A program made the translations under genes and the position numbers. Under the pieces are notes generated by a model, which saw only the letters and a list, made by a program, of their open reading frames with translations, did not search any database and was not told where the DNA came from. Source: Nicotiana tabacum (taxonomy: Eukaryota; Streptophyta; Magnoliopsida; Solanales; Solanaceae). From it: a stretch of DNA of 64,000 nucleotides. Below are positions 39,648 to 52,100 of the stretch, one piece after another (positions within the stretch are counted from its first letter, which is position 1; every line of letters begins with the position of its first letter). Location: positions 43,812,806 through 43,876,805 of the forward strand of contig NC_134095.1 in NCBI RefSeq assembly GCF_000715075.1, written 5' to 3'.

Positions 39648-41406
39648 CACACTTAGATTTATACATTTTCCATCACTTTGAGTTTTTAGTATTCTAAAAA
39701 TACTTTTATTTTTCTTAAAAGAAAGTAATAAAGGAAAAAAAATTCAAGAAAAACTTTTTATGTGCGTATGTTTAGCAAATTTAAGCTATGATTAGTTCTG
39801 TGTACATATATTATATGCATATAAATATCTAATTATATGAATCTGTTCTGTAACGTTTGCCTTTTATTTTCATTTCTTTTCCTTTTTAACCATTTTATCT
39901 TTTAACTTTTCCTTTTTCCCTTTGCCCCCTTTCTTACTTCTCTAGCCGTTCACTTTCTTTAAAAAATATCAAATCTCTTTTCCTTTCTTCAACTTCCTAA
40001 TAATAATGACAACTAACCAAAAGATAATAATTCTCAAATCTAAACTTAAACTATAAAAAGATCTAAAATTAGTGCATAAAAATATACTCCATTATAGGAT
40101 ATGATTATTATTACGCATTAAATATCCGATTTAATTAGAGATTACGAAAAGAAGCAGTTTAATTAGAGAACACATTGTTAGCAACATGAAAAGCACTAAC
40201 ATTACATAATTTTTCTTTTTTGATCATTGAACTTAACAAATTTTCTTAGAATTCTTATATTAATTTGATTCATGTCTTCTTCGTGGTGGTAGTCACTTCC
40301 TTTTTTTCAATTTCGTTTTACCATTTCATCCTTTTAATGCTAAGCGTATAGTGAATTATGTTTAGTTGATGATTATTGGGTAACAATAAATATGAATTTT
40401 TCCATAGAACACTCATATAATTTTGGGTTTGTGAACGCCAACATGAATAACCTTCCATTACAAGTAACATTTTTTTAATTGGCCACCGAAACAATTACCA
40501 AGTGGAGTAGTCCAACAAACAACAATAAGAATAAGATTCAAAGCTTAAAAATAAATGCATAACTTAGTGTGAGATTCCTATCTTTGTAAATAAAATAAAA
40601 ACAAAACAAAAACAATTTCCTTGCACACAAGTAATTTCTTTATTTTCTTCATTGCCGTAGAAATATGAACGATTTTATCCTTCAGCCTCCATTGTAAATT
40701 CCAGGAACATTTACATATTGTTTTTCTTTACTAAATAAATGATTAGAGAGCCTAAATAAGTAAAACAACTGGGTAAAGCTAATACATGTTTAACATCTTT
40801 TGGTTTCTCAAGTTGAATTAACTTAACAATATAACACGGTTCAAGATTTTCTTCAAACCAATATCATTATCTTTACACTATAAGATCACACGTTCACCTA
40901 ATTAAAAATTATACTTCAACGCATGTTTCATCAGAAGTTCAAATTCTATTATCAATAGTAAATAATAATTATAGTAAAAAACAATTAAATCCATCCAAAC
41001 CAACGAAAGAAATTAATATCCCCTTCTGCAATTTATTTTCAATTTCACAGCAAATGCTATTATTTCTTGTCAACCAGTTAAGTTTTGCCTCTAGTTTCAA
41101 ATCATTGAATTTCATAAACAGCTTCCAAAATTATACCATGTCAAAAAGACATTATGAACTTTGCACGAATAAGAAATTAAAACAAATAGGAGTAGGAAAA
41201 ATTTATGAACGTAAAGAGTGAATCTAATTACCTTAAAGAAAAGCATCCAACATTAAGGTGAATACCATGCCCACAATGTAGATGAGATAGCACTAATTAC
41301 CAAAATCTAGCAAATATTGAGTAAGAAGCAATTATGGGACTCAAAACTAAAAACTTTTAAAAATATAGGCATACTTTTGCCGATAAGGAAATGGGTCCAT
41401 TTGAAC
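39648..41406. other. AT-rich intergenic region, no gene recognised
   Basis: Frames are short on both strands and no splice-bounded motif or TE end is visible. Confidence 0.5.
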
Positions 41407-41896
41407 TGTTAGGTGTTATCTTTATTTTCTTACTATATTTATTTGTCATATTTCTTGAAGGAAAGGGCAACATGTTTACCATAATTGGATTTTCTTTTTT
41501 TAGAAGGAAAATATAATTCTTCCATATTTGGCTAGTCCCTTTTATTGTAGGAAAATATTTGCGCTTCTGTAAATTGAAGATCCTTCTTCTCATTCAGTAG
41601 CATCTGCAATGTAGCCATTGGGGGCTTGAGACTCTTGTTTAGGGGGAGAACTTTACGGGACAAGTGTTAGTGTGTCACTTGTGTTTTCCTCTTCATGAGG
41701 TTGTTCTGTTGATATTTTGTACTCTCTTTTTATATAGTGGATTGATCATCTTCGCCGTAGATGTAGGTCAATTGACCGAACCACATTAAATATTTGTATC
41801 TCTTTTTGGTAAATTTTTCGTTTATTGTCTGATGTATCGTCATTCAGGATTTGCTTTACTAGCTTCTGCATGACACCTGATTATTTCGATCTAACA
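41407..41896 (+). repeat. Left LTR of the TRIM
   Basis: Collinear with 42124-42634, including GGCAACATGTTTACCATAAT and GTCAATTGACCGAACCAC; clearly diverged, so the insertion is old. Confidence 0.88.
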
Positions 41897-41898
41897 AG

Positions 41899-41910
41899 TG
41901 GTATCAGAGT
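41899..41910 (+). other. Primer binding site of the TRIM
   Basis: TGGTATCAGAGT, one mismatch to the tRNA-iMet site used by the gypsy elements here. Confidence 0.85.
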
Positions 41911-42123
41911 GAGGTTCAAGACAGGTTCATCTTGGTAGATTTAGTTCTAGCCGCAACCTATTTGACGATAATCATGATTTTTGTTTGAGAAATTTGACCG
42001 GAGTGCTACGCACGTTGAGACAAATTTTATGGTAGAGATTTGGAGATGTGACCTATTGAAAGTTATGTGAAGAAGGTGGATCAAATTTATTTTGTCAAAA
42101 CATTCAGGCTAGGGAAGGAGAAT

Positions 42124-42634
42124 TATTAGGTATTGTCCTTATTTTCTTACCATATTTGTTTTTCCTATCTCTTGAAGGAAAGGGCAACATGTTTACCATA
42201 ATTGGATTTTCTTTTTGTAGAAAGAAAATATAATTCTTCCATATTTGGCTAGTCTCTTTTCTTGTAGAAAAATATTTGGACTTTTATAAATTGAGGATTC
42301 TTCCTTCTCAATCAGTAGCATCCACAATGTAGTCATATAGGGTTTGAGAGTCGTGTCTAAGGGGAGAACTTTATGGGACAAATATTAGAGTACCACTTGC
42401 GTTTGCCTCTTTGTGAGGTTGTTCTCCCGATATATTGTCTCTCTTTTATGTATATATTGTCTCTCTTTTATGTAGTAAATTGTTCATCTCCGTCGGTGAA
42501 CGTAGGTCAATTGACCGAACCACGTTAAATGGTTGTGTCTCTTTGGTATATTTCTCTTTTGTAGTCTGATTTATCGTCGTTCAAGGTTTGTTGTACTAAC
42601 TTCTGCATGACACCTGGTTTTTTCAGTCCTAACA
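42124..42634 (+). repeat. Right LTR of the TRIM
   Basis: Starts TATTAGG (G of the terminal TG changed to A) after the polypurine run. Contains a small internal duplication (ATTGTCTCTCTTTTATGTA, ~42435-42475) absent from the left copy. Confidence 0.87.
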
Positions 42635-43364
42635 TGAATATGATGCCAAAATGGAACATACATATAAGTTCAATCAAGATAGAATATGTCACGATCTAAA
42701 ATTCCACCTTCGGGACCGTGATGGCGCCTAACATTTCACTTGCTAGGAAAGCGAATGTTAGATGATTCTTTAAGCCAAATTTTAGTCAATTTCAATAACA
42801 GAATCAATTAAGACAAATAGAAGCTAAAACTGAGTGCAGAATAACATAAAGCCCATAATATCTAATACAATCCGGATCTGGAGTTACAACTCACGAGCTT
42901 CTAGAATTTTCTACAAACAGAGTTTGAAAGAAATACAACTGTTTTGAACGAAAAGAAATAGGAAAATAGAAGGGGACGTCAAGGTCTGCGGACCCAATAG
43001 ATCTACCTCGAGTCTCCAACAAGCAATCCAAGCTGCTACGCCTCATGAATAGCTAGGGCCGATATCAAAATCTGCACAAGAAGTGCAAAGTATAGTATGA
43101 GTACAACCGACTCTATGTACTCCGCAAGTATCGAGCCTAACCTCGACGAAATAGTGACGAGGCTATGACAAAACACCCTCGTAATAAACCTGTGCAGATA
43201 ATAGTATACGTGCAAGATAACAGCAAATAAAGGCTAAACATGTACTAGTGGGAGGGGAACATCTTAAACGGGAATATAAGATATGAGAAATTCAGCGGAA
43301 CGATAACCAGAGCAGTCAATATGCCTTTAACCAGTAAAAACAAGTAAGCACAATGAAGAAAATT

Positions 43365-43625
43365 GTACGGCATCACCCTTCATGCTTTTACTCTCAACCT
43401 CACAATGAAATAATGATACTACACGGCATCATCCTTTGTGCTTTTACTCTCACTCTCAGTATAAACCAATAGATATGGCACGAAATAACCCTTCGTGCAT
43501 TAACTCCCACAATATGGCACGGCATCACCCTTCGTGCATTATCACTTACAATATGGCACCGCATCACCCTTCGTGCATTAACACTCACATACGACACGGC
43601 ATCACCTTTCATGCATTAATACTCT
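43365..43625 (-). repeat. Hairpin-unit tandem array in LTR E
   Basis: Five or six units of ~45-50 bp around GCACGGCATCACCCTTCGTGC; arms GCACG/CGTGC with an 11-nt loop. Confidence 0.75.
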
Positions 43626-44494
43626 CCCTTACCATATACTAATGAACAAGTAACAACATGGAGATAGAATAATAAGAACAAGCCTTACGGCAGCAATGGT
43701 CCATCAATACCAATCTCAACTTTAGCAACAATACTCAATTATCACAAAACACCGTAAACGTGATAAGAACGATCAATATAGTGAATAACTAGTCTAAGCA
43801 TGGATAACACGATCAAAGTAAATAATAAATTACAATGAACAATCCCCACTTGCATGCTTCAACCCAACAAAAACGCATAAGTACTCGTCACCTCACATAT
43901 ACGTTGTACCCAACATCTAAACATGTAGAAAATAGACAAACAAGTCTTAATCCCTCAAGTCAAGGTTAACCATGATACTTATCTCGCTCCAAGGATCAAT
44001 TCAAAACTCAACCACAACTTTGCCTTTCAAACAAGCCTCTGAACCAATAGAATCTAGCAAATTCCCAACAAACAATTCAAATTAAGCCTTTGAAACTACC
44101 CACGATTGCAAAGAATTCAATTTAGGTCATTATTGAAAAAGTCAACTCCCAGGCTCGCTTGGTACAGACTTGAAATTCGGACCAAAACCCGATTACTCAT
44201 TCACCCCCGATCCCGATTATGTAATTTGTTTACAAATCCGACCTCAATTTGAGGTCTAAATCCCTATTTTACAAAAATCACTAATTCTACCCAAACCCCT
44301 AATTTACACCATGAAAACACAAGATTTTTGACTGAAATCTTAGGAAATGTAATGAAATATTGAAAGAAACTAGTTTAGAATCACTTACCAATAATTTGGG
44401 GAAGAAGAGTTCTTTGGAAAATCGCCTCTAGGGTTTCTAAGTTTGAAAATTTGAAGAATAAACAAAAATCCCGTCTAACTCTCATTTTGATCAG

Positions 44495-44797
44495 TTGCAG
44501 ATGTCGCATTTGCGACCTGGGGTTCGCAAATGCGAACCCTGTAAATGCGAATTCCTTCCCATCTCTGCTTCCATCATAAATGCGATGAACTGTTCGCAAA
44601 TGCCAACTGGTCCTGATCGCAAATGCGACCCATTGATCGCAAATGCGAAGTAACTCCCCACCCCCACCCCAAGTCCTCATCGCAAAAGCGAAGACCTGGT
44701 CGCAATTACGCAACTGGGTCTCTTCGCAAATGCGAACCTGACAGGTATGCTGCCATATCGCAAATGCGAGGCCAAACCTCGCAATTGCGAGGTCTGA
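44495..44797 (-). repeat. CG-rich palindrome cluster in LTR E
   Basis: About twelve copies of TCGCAAATGCGA-like words. Confidence 0.75.
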
Positions 44798-45524
44798 GAC
44801 CTGCATCAGAAACTGAAGAACACCAGCAATGTTTCTAAGTCCAAATTCACTCCGTAGACTATTCGAAACTCACCCGAGCCCTCGATGCTCTAAACCAACT
44901 ATGCACACAAGTCTAAAAATATCATACGAACTTGCTCGCGTGATCAAATCGCCAAAATAACACCTAGAACTATGAATTGAACACCAAATCAAATGAAATT
45001 TTCAAGAAAACTTTGAAACTTCTATTTTCACAAATGGACGTCCGAATCACATCAAACCAACTCCGTTCCTCACCAAATTTGAAAGACAAATCATAAATAT
45101 AGTATTGAACCTATACAGGGTTCCGAAACCAAAATATAGACCCGATATCAATAAAGTCAAACATTGGTCAAATATTTCAAAGTCATTAAGCTTTTAACTT
45201 TCAAATTTCAACAAAGTCTAATACTCGGGCTAGGGACTTCCGAATTCGACTCCGGATATACGCCCAAGTCCCAAATCACGATATGGACCCATCGGGACCG
45301 TTAAAATACGAATCCGGGTCTGTTTGCTCAAAACATTGACCGAAGTAAACTCAAATGGATTTTAAGGCAAAAGTTTTATATTTTTCTCAGTTTTTAACAT
45401 AAAAGCTTTTCGGAAAAACACCCGGACTATGCACGCAAATCAAGGAAGGCTAAGATGAGGTATTTAAGGCTTCAAAGCGTAGAATTAGGTTCAAAAATAT
45501 AAGATGACCTATCGGGTCATCATA

Positions 45525-46250
45525 TTCTCCTCCTCTAAAACAACCCTTCGTCCTCGAATGGACATAGAAAGTACCTGGACTGGTGAAAATGATGCGGATA
45601 TCTACTCCACATATCTGACTTGGACTCCCAAGTAGCTGCCTCGACGGGCTGACCTATCCACTGCACTCAAACTGAAGGATAACTCTTCGACTTCAACTGA
45701 CGAACCTCCCAGGCTAGAATAGCCACTGGCTCCTCCTCATAAGTCAAATCCTTGTCCAACTAGACAGAGCTGAAATCCAACACGTGGGACGGATCGCCAT
45801 GATACTTCTGAAGCATGGACACATGGAACACCAGATGAACTGCTGATAAACTAGGTGGTAACACAAGTCTCTAAGACACCTCTCCCACTCTCTCCAGAAT
45901 CTCAAATGGTACGATATACCTAAGGCTCAACTTTCCCTTCTTCCCGAACCTCATTACACCCTTCATGGTTTATACCCGGAGCAACACTCTCTCTTCGACC
46001 ATGAATGCAACATCACGAACCTTTCGGTCGGCATAACTCTTCTGCCTGGACTGACTGTGCGAAGTCGATCCTGAATAATCTTGGCCATATCCAAGGCATC
46101 ATGTACCAAATCTATGCCCAACAATCGAGCCTCCCCCGGCTCGAACCATCCAACTGGAGAATGGCACCGCCTCCCGTATAATGCCTTATAGGGAGCCATC
46201 TGAATGCTCGATTGGTAATTGTTATTGTAGGCAAACTCCGCAAGCGGCAA
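45525..46250 (-). pseudogene. pol: Integrase C-terminus and chromodomain of element E
   Basis: On the minus strand: LAEFAYNNNYQSSIQMAPYK and GRRCHSPVGWFEPGEARLLG in a 96-codon frame (45963-46250), then a decayed chromodomain (DKDLTYEEEPVAIL and related words) down to TTCGAGGACGA near 45550. At least three stops interrupt it. Reversed polypurine tract at 45525-45540. Confidence 0.82.
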
Positions 46251-47076
46251 GAGCTAATCCCAAGAACCTCCGAAGTCTATAACACAAGCGCGGAGCATAT
46301 CATTCAATATCTGAATAGTGCGCACGGACTGTCCGTCCATCTAAGGATGAAATATTATGCTCAACTCAACCTGCATGCCCAACTAACGTTGTACTACCCT
46401 CCAGAAGTGCAAGGTGAACTGAGTACCTCGATCAGAAATGATAGACATGGGCACACCGTGAAGACGAACGATCTTGCGGATGTAAATCTCTGTCAACCGC
46501 TCTGAAGAATAGGTAACTACCACAACAATGAAATGCGCTGGCTTGGTCAGTCTTTCCATAATGACCCAAACTGCATCAAACTTCCTCTGAATCCGTGGGA
46601 GTCCAATGATGAAATCCATAGTTCTCCCAATTCCACTCAGGAATCTCTAACTTCTGAAGCAAACCACCAGGTCTCTGATGCTCATACATAACTTGTTGAC
46701 AATTTATACACCAAGCTACATATGCAACTATATCCTTATTCATCCTCCTCCACTGATAATGTTGCCGCAAGTCCTGATACATCTTGGCGGCGCCCATATG
46801 AATAGAATATCGGGAACTGTGGGCCTTCTCTAAAATCAACTCATGAAGTCCATCCACATTAGGCACACAAACACGACCCTGCATCCACAAAACTCCATCA
46901 TCTCCAATAGTAACCTGCCTGGCATTACCGTGCTGCACTATGTCCCTAAGGACGAGCAAATGAAGGTCACCATACTGCCACTTCCTGATGCACTCAAACA
47001 ATAAAGACAGAATGACTATACAAGCTAGAACATGACTAGGCTCAGAAACATCCAACCTCGCGAACTGATTGGCCAA
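46251..47076 (-). pseudogene. pol: Integrase zinc domain and catalytic core of element E
   Basis: The zinc domain is complete (HSSRYSIH and CINCQQV, frame 46576-47076). In the core, the first catalytic acid is changed (WVIMERLTKPAHF, aspartate to glutamate). The second is kept (IISDRGTQF). The third is lost: DGQSVRTI in place of DGQSERTI, near 46335. Frames change around 46600 and 46385. Confidence 0.85.
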
Positions 47077-47099
47077 GGCGTGAACATCTAATGCAAGCG

Positions 47100-47640
47100 G
47101 TCTCTCACCGACTGGAATGAACGCAAGGCTGCCCTACTCACTAACTTTCTACTCAAAGCATCGGTCACCACATTCGCCTTCCCGGAATGATACAAGATGG
47201 TGATATCATAGTCTTTCAATAGCTCAAACACCTCCTCTGCCTCAAATTGAGCTCTCTCTGTTTGAACAAATACTGCAAGCTCTGATGATCCGTGAATACC
47301 TCACACGAAACGCCGTAAAGATAGTGCCTCCAAATCTTCAGCGCACGAACAACGGCTGCCAGCTCTAAGTCATGAACAAGGTACTTCTTATCATGAACCT
47401 TCAACTTCCATGACGCGTATGCAATCACCCTACCATCTTGAATAAATACCGCACCAATTCAATACGAAATGCATCACAATATACTGTGTAAGATCCTAAA
47501 CTTGAGGGCAACACCAACACTAGCATCGTAGTCAAAGCAGTCTTGAGCTTCTGAAAGCTCACCTCACACTTGTCTGACCATCTGAACAGGGCACCCTTCT
47601 GGGTCAACCTAGTCAACGGGGCTGCTATAGATGAGAACCC
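47100..47640 (-). pseudogene. pol: RNase H region of element E
   Basis: Two short frames: [17 protein letters not shown] (47425-47616, the GLGAVLMQ motif lost by frameshift) and [26 protein letters not shown]...[11 protein letters not shown] (47216-47428). Confidence 0.8.
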
Positions 47641-48517
47641 CTACACAAACCGACGAAATAACCCGCCAAACCCAAGAAACTTCAGATTTCTGTAGCTGAA
47701 GTGGGTCTAGGCCAATTCTGAACTGCCTCAATCTTCTTAGGATCCACATGAATAACCTCTGATGATACAATGTGCCCCAAGAAAGTGACTGAGCTCAACC
47801 AAAACTCACATTTTAAAAACTTACCATATAACTGGCTGTCCTTAAAGTTTGAAGTACGATCTGAAGATGCTGCTCATGCTCCTCTCAGCTACGAGAGTAG
47901 ATCAAGATATCATCAATACACAATCACAAAGGAATCTAGATAGGGCTTGAACACTCGGTTCATCAAATTCATAAATGTTGTTGGGGCATTTATCAGCCCA
48001 AATGAGATCACTAGAAACTCATAATGCCCATATCAAGTTCGAAAAGTTGTCTTAGGGACATCGGATGCCCTAATCCTCAACTAATGGTAGCCAGACATCA
48101 AATCAATCTTCGAAAAGTCCTTGGCACCCTGAAGATGATCAAATAAGTCATCAATCCTCGGCAATGGATACTTGTTCTTCATGGTGACTTTGTTCAATTA
48201 TCTGTAATCTATGCACATCCTAATTGATCCATCATTTTCTTTATAAACAACACAGGCGTACCCCAGGGCGAGACACTAGGTCTAATGAAGCCCTTATCAA
48301 GCAAATCTTGCAACTGCTCCTTCAATTCTTTCAACCCTGGCGGGGCCATACGGTACGGTGGAATAGAAATGAGTTGAGTGTCTGGAGCCAAATCAATACA
48401 GAAGTCGATATCTGTCGGGTGGCATCCCCGGCAGGTCTGTAGGAAACACCTCTGGAAATTCACGAACAACCGGTACTGAATCCATGGAATAAACCTCCGC
48501 ACTAGAATCGCGGACAT
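47641..48517 (-). pseudogene. pol: Reverse transcriptase of element E
   Basis: [20 protein letters not shown] and [18 protein letters not shown] are open at 48209-48517. The remainder is recognisable only in fragments with stops: [22 protein letters not shown] words and the FIDDIL region near 47905-47925, where the reading frame is broken. Confidence 0.78.
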
Positions 48518-48990
48518 AAGCCAAATAAACTAAACACCCCTTCTCGACCATATATCGAGCCTTCAAATAAGAGATAACCCTACTAGTAGAATGGTCAGGA
48601 GTCCCTCTCTACTCTAATCGAGGCAACCCCGTCAAGGCTAAGGTCATCGTCTTGGCATGACAATCCAATATAGCGTGATGAGGTGATAGCCAATCATACC
48701 CAAGATGACATCAAAATCTACCATATCGAGAAGTAGAAGATCTACACTAGTCTCAAGATTCCCAATGGTGACCACACACGAACGATAAACACGATATACA
48801 ACAATAGCATCTCTCATTGGTGTGGACACAAACACAAGAGAACATTCAAAGAATCACGAGGTATAACCAAATATGAAGAAAAATAGGATGACACGTAGGA
48901 GTAAGTTGAACCCGGATCAAATAGAACTGAAGCATCTCTACTGCAAACTGAAATAGTACATGTGATAACAGCGTCAGATGACTCAGCCTC
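48518..48990 (-). pseudogene. pol: Protease of element E
   Basis: The active-site motif DPGSTYSYVSSYF is readable near 48880-48920. DVILGMIGYHL (48644-48835) corresponds to the DxILGMDWL motif but is frameshifted at the aspartate-tryptophan. Confidence 0.8.
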
Positions 48991-49812
48991 ACGCCTAGCT
49001 AGAAAAGCATAGCATCGGGACTGGGCCCCACCACTCTAAAGTACATCTCTAGGATGGGCCCTAACTGGCTGGCCTCCACCTCTAGCGGCTTAACCTTCAC
49101 CTCTAATGGCCTAACCTCCACCTCTAGTTGTCTGACCCCTACCTCTAGCTGGCTGAGTGGGCGGTGAAGCACCCGGTGCTGGAACCATGGCACGAGAACC
49201 TTGATGTTGTGAACTGCTTGATGCTCGAGGGCAGAATCTAGCAATGTGCCTCGGATCACCACAAGTATAACAGGACCTCAGATGATGTGACTGCTAACCC
49301 TGAACCTAGCCCTGTCATCCTGAGTAACCACCCTAAAAACTCTGGAGCAGAGGTGCACTAATAGGAGCTGGTGGTGCACTGTAGGCTAGCTAATCGAAAT
49401 AAGGCATATGAGGGCCACGACCACCTGAAGCACCGTGGGATACCTGGAGTGATGAATGAAATGGCTTGGGAGGATGGCCTCTACCAAAAGTATCCCTACC
49501 TCCATATGAGGCACCACTGAATCCACCGAAATGATGAGGCCTCTTGTTAGATCCTTGACCTCCCCCCTATGCAAGAACCATCTCGACTCGCCTGGCGACA
49601 TTGGCAGCCGTCTAAAAAGAAATCTCACTCCTGGTCTCCTTGGTCATCTGCAACTTGATAGGCTGAGCAAGTCCCTCAATAAACCCCCTCACCCTCTCTC
49701 TCTCTCTCTCTCGGTAGGAAGCAGAAGAATAGCATGACGGGCCAGATCCACAAAACGGGTCTCATACTGAGTGACAGACATGTTGCCCTGCTGAAGATGC
49801 TCAAACTGCATG
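48991..49812 (-). pseudogene. gag: gag C-terminal half of element E
   Basis: Minus-strand words run from LQQGNMSVTQYETRFVDLARHA near 49800-49730, through FIEGLAQPIKLQMT, to an intact zinc knuckle CYTCGDPRHIARFC near 49280-49238. A (GA)n run at 49694-49712 within the Glu-Arg repeat puts the frame out. Similarity ends at ~49812 mid-domain. Confidence 0.8.
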
Positions 49813-49899
49813 TGATTGTCACATCCCAACCTCAGGAGGCGCAATCAACACTCAATCGATTGAACCCAACAAAGCAAGCCTTTTTGGACACTTTCTACC
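49813..49899. other. 87-bp fragment between elements E and F
   Basis: Not gag and not LTR F. It contains TGTCACATCCCAACCTCAGG, which looks like the start of another LTR family, so this may be a filler piece at a deletion junction. Confidence 0.45.
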
Positions 49900-50631
49900 T
49901 GTCACGACCCGGATTTTCCACCCTCGGGAGTCGTGATGGCACCTACTAATAAGAGCTAGACAAGCCAACCCTTAACTATATAAGTCCTTACCAAATTACT
50001 TCCTTTTTAATAATTACAAGCAATAACATAAAAATAGCAGAACTTTACATAATTATGCTAAAGATAACCATGAAATATCTGAAGGCTACGTATATTACAA
50101 CTTTATAACCTCAAATACCCCAAAACCTAGTGTCACAGTGTCACAGACTGTCTAAAAGTTTCTACATACAAGGTCTAAAGAAATGCAATACAATGTTTCT
50201 GAACAAAGAAAATGAAACAGGAAATAGAGATAGAGGGAGAGGCCAGGGCTTGCGGACGCCTACAGGTCTACCTTGGGTCTCCAAATGGACTGAAGGAAGC
50301 CCTCTAACTACTGTTCGAAAGCTGCTCTAGGATCTGCACACAGTGCAGAGTGTAGTATCAGCACAACCGACCCCATGTGCTGGTAAGTGTCTGGCCTAAC
50401 CCCGGCGAGGTAGTGACGAGGCTAGGACCAGACTCTAGATAAACCTGTGCAGTTATATAACATATGGCGGAAAAGTAACAAGTAATAAGCAATTAAAGCT
50501 GGGGAAGGGGAACATGCTCCGGGGGTAGCTGACAAAACAAAATAACAAGAAATAACAAGGAAGCTAACAATATAACTTCTAACACAGATAAAGAGAAGTA
50601 AAGACAGCTTTCACTTTTAGTTTCCATCTTG

Positions 50632-51000
50632 TTGCAGGCATGCAACCCGATCCCATTTCTCATATGTTGTGGTTGGCGTACCACCCGCTCCCATTTCATC
50701 ATATCTTGTGGTAGGCATACCACCCGCTCCCATTTCATAATATCTTGTGGTAGGCATACCACCTGCTCCCATTTCATAATATCTTATGGTAGTCATACCA
50801 CCCACTCCCATTTCATCATATCTTGTGGTAGGCGTACCACCCGCTCCCATTTCATTATCTTGTGGTAGGCGTACCACTCGCTCCCATTTCATTATCTTGT
50901 GGTAGGCGTACCACCCGCTCCCATTTCATTACCTTGTGGTAGGCGTACCACCCTCTCCCATTTCATTATCTTGTGGTAGGCGTACCACCCGCTCCCATTT
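50632..51000 (-). repeat. Hairpin-unit tandem array in LTR F
   Basis: About ten units of 33-40 bp around TTGTGGTAGGCGTACCACCCG; arms GTGGTA/TACCAC with a 4-nt loop. The first unit (GTTGCAGGCATGCAACCCGA, ~50630) is close to the unit of LTR D. Confidence 0.85.
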
Positions 51001-51914
51001 ACAGTTCATCACACAATCACAAGAAATCCCGGAAAGGGAACATAAGTGATATAATAACTTCCCGGCAAGGGAACAAAAGCAATATAAAAATTTCCCAGCA
51101 AGGGAACAACAATATCGAAATAGTCATCCCGGAAAGGGAGAATCAGCTATAACCAATCTCACTTAGCTGGTACTCAGTTCAATTAATGGAAATGCTCAAT
51201 CATAGAAGATCATTAATTAAAGCATACAAAGTGTCATTCAAGAACATGACAACTTTCAATTTAAGACCCACAGTCATGATTGACACCAACGTATAGATAC
51301 TCGTCACCATGCCTATACGTCGTACTCAACAAGAAGCAAGTAGAAAGTATGACTCAAATCCTAATCCCTCAAGCTAGGGTTAGACCAAACACTTACCTCG
51401 AAGCTTTGAACACCACTCAAGCCTCAATTATAGCTTTACCTCTTGATTCCCACCAATCCACTCGAATCTAGTCACAAGTTACTAAATTACATCAATAAGT
51501 GCTAAATGAATCAACCCCAATGCATGAAAATGAGTTTTCCCAAAGTTTTACCCAAAGAGTCAAAATCACCCCCCGGGCCCACGTGGTCGAAACCCGAGGT
51601 TCGGACCAAAACCCGATTACCCTTTCCCCCACGAATCCAAATATATAATTTATTTTGAAATGGAACCTTAAATTGAGGTCCAAATCCCCAATTTTAGAAA
51701 AACCCTAGGTTCTACCCAAAACACCCAATTTCCCCATGAAAATCTTTGATTTGAAGTTGAAATCAGGTTAAAAGATGTTAAGGAGTGAAGAAAATGGGTT
51801 AGAAATCACTTACCAATGTTTTGGAGAAGAAAGTTTGTTTGAAAAATCGCCTCTTATGTTTTTGGGATTTTGAAAAGTGAAAAATAGCTGAAATTCCCGT
51901 TTATTTATACCCCT

Positions 51915-52100
51915 CTCAGACCCCATGTGCGGACCGCATCAAATGGACCGCGGCCGCACAGGCCTCTCTGAAAACCTGCAGTTCAGCACCCTGTGCGGAC
52001 CGCAAAAAGGCGACTGCGGCCGCACAGCCTCCACCGCGCTCCGCACAAAGGCGATCGCGGTCGCACGCGATTTCTCGCGGACCGCACTAAAGGGTTCAGA
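51915..52100 (-). repeat. CG-rich palindrome cluster in LTR F
   Basis: TGCGGACCGCA, CCGCGGCCGCAC and GATCGCGGTCGC words, about eight in 180 bp. Confidence 0.7.

Larger units (their letters stand above)
41407..42634 (+). mobile_element. TRIM: miniature LTR retrotransposon (~1.23 kb)
   Basis: Two similar ~500-bp LTRs (41407-41896 and 42124-42634) flank only 227 bp. The left LTR runs from TGTTAGGTG to CTAACA. A primer site starts two bases after it and a purine run (AGGGAAGGAGAA) sits before the second LTR. The flanking five bases are TGAAC (41402-41406) and TGAAT (42635-42639), a near-perfect target duplication. No protein is encoded, so it must have moved with enzymes from another element. 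The TGTTAG...CTAACA ends and the iMet primer suggest a copia-type partner. This is inference. Confidence 0.87.
42687..45524 (-). repeat. 3' LTR of element E
   Basis: Plus-strand left edge TGTCACGATC, right edge GGGTCATCATA followed by the reversed polypurine tract TTCTCCTCCTCT. Confidence 0.88.
42687..49812 (-). mobile_element. Element E: minus-strand Tekay/Del chromovirus, 5' end lost
   Basis: From right to left: C-terminal half of gag, protease, RT, RNase H, integrase, chromodomain, polypurine tract and the 3' LTR (42687-45524). The start of gag, the primer site and the 5' LTR are missing; gag similarity stops near 49812. Stops and frameshifts occur throughout. Confidence 0.88.

Noticed and set aside
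50493..50892. Repetitive peptides (MKWERVVRLPQD-type) on both strands
   Set aside because: Translation of the tandem hairpin array in LTR F; repeat periodicity explains the open frames.
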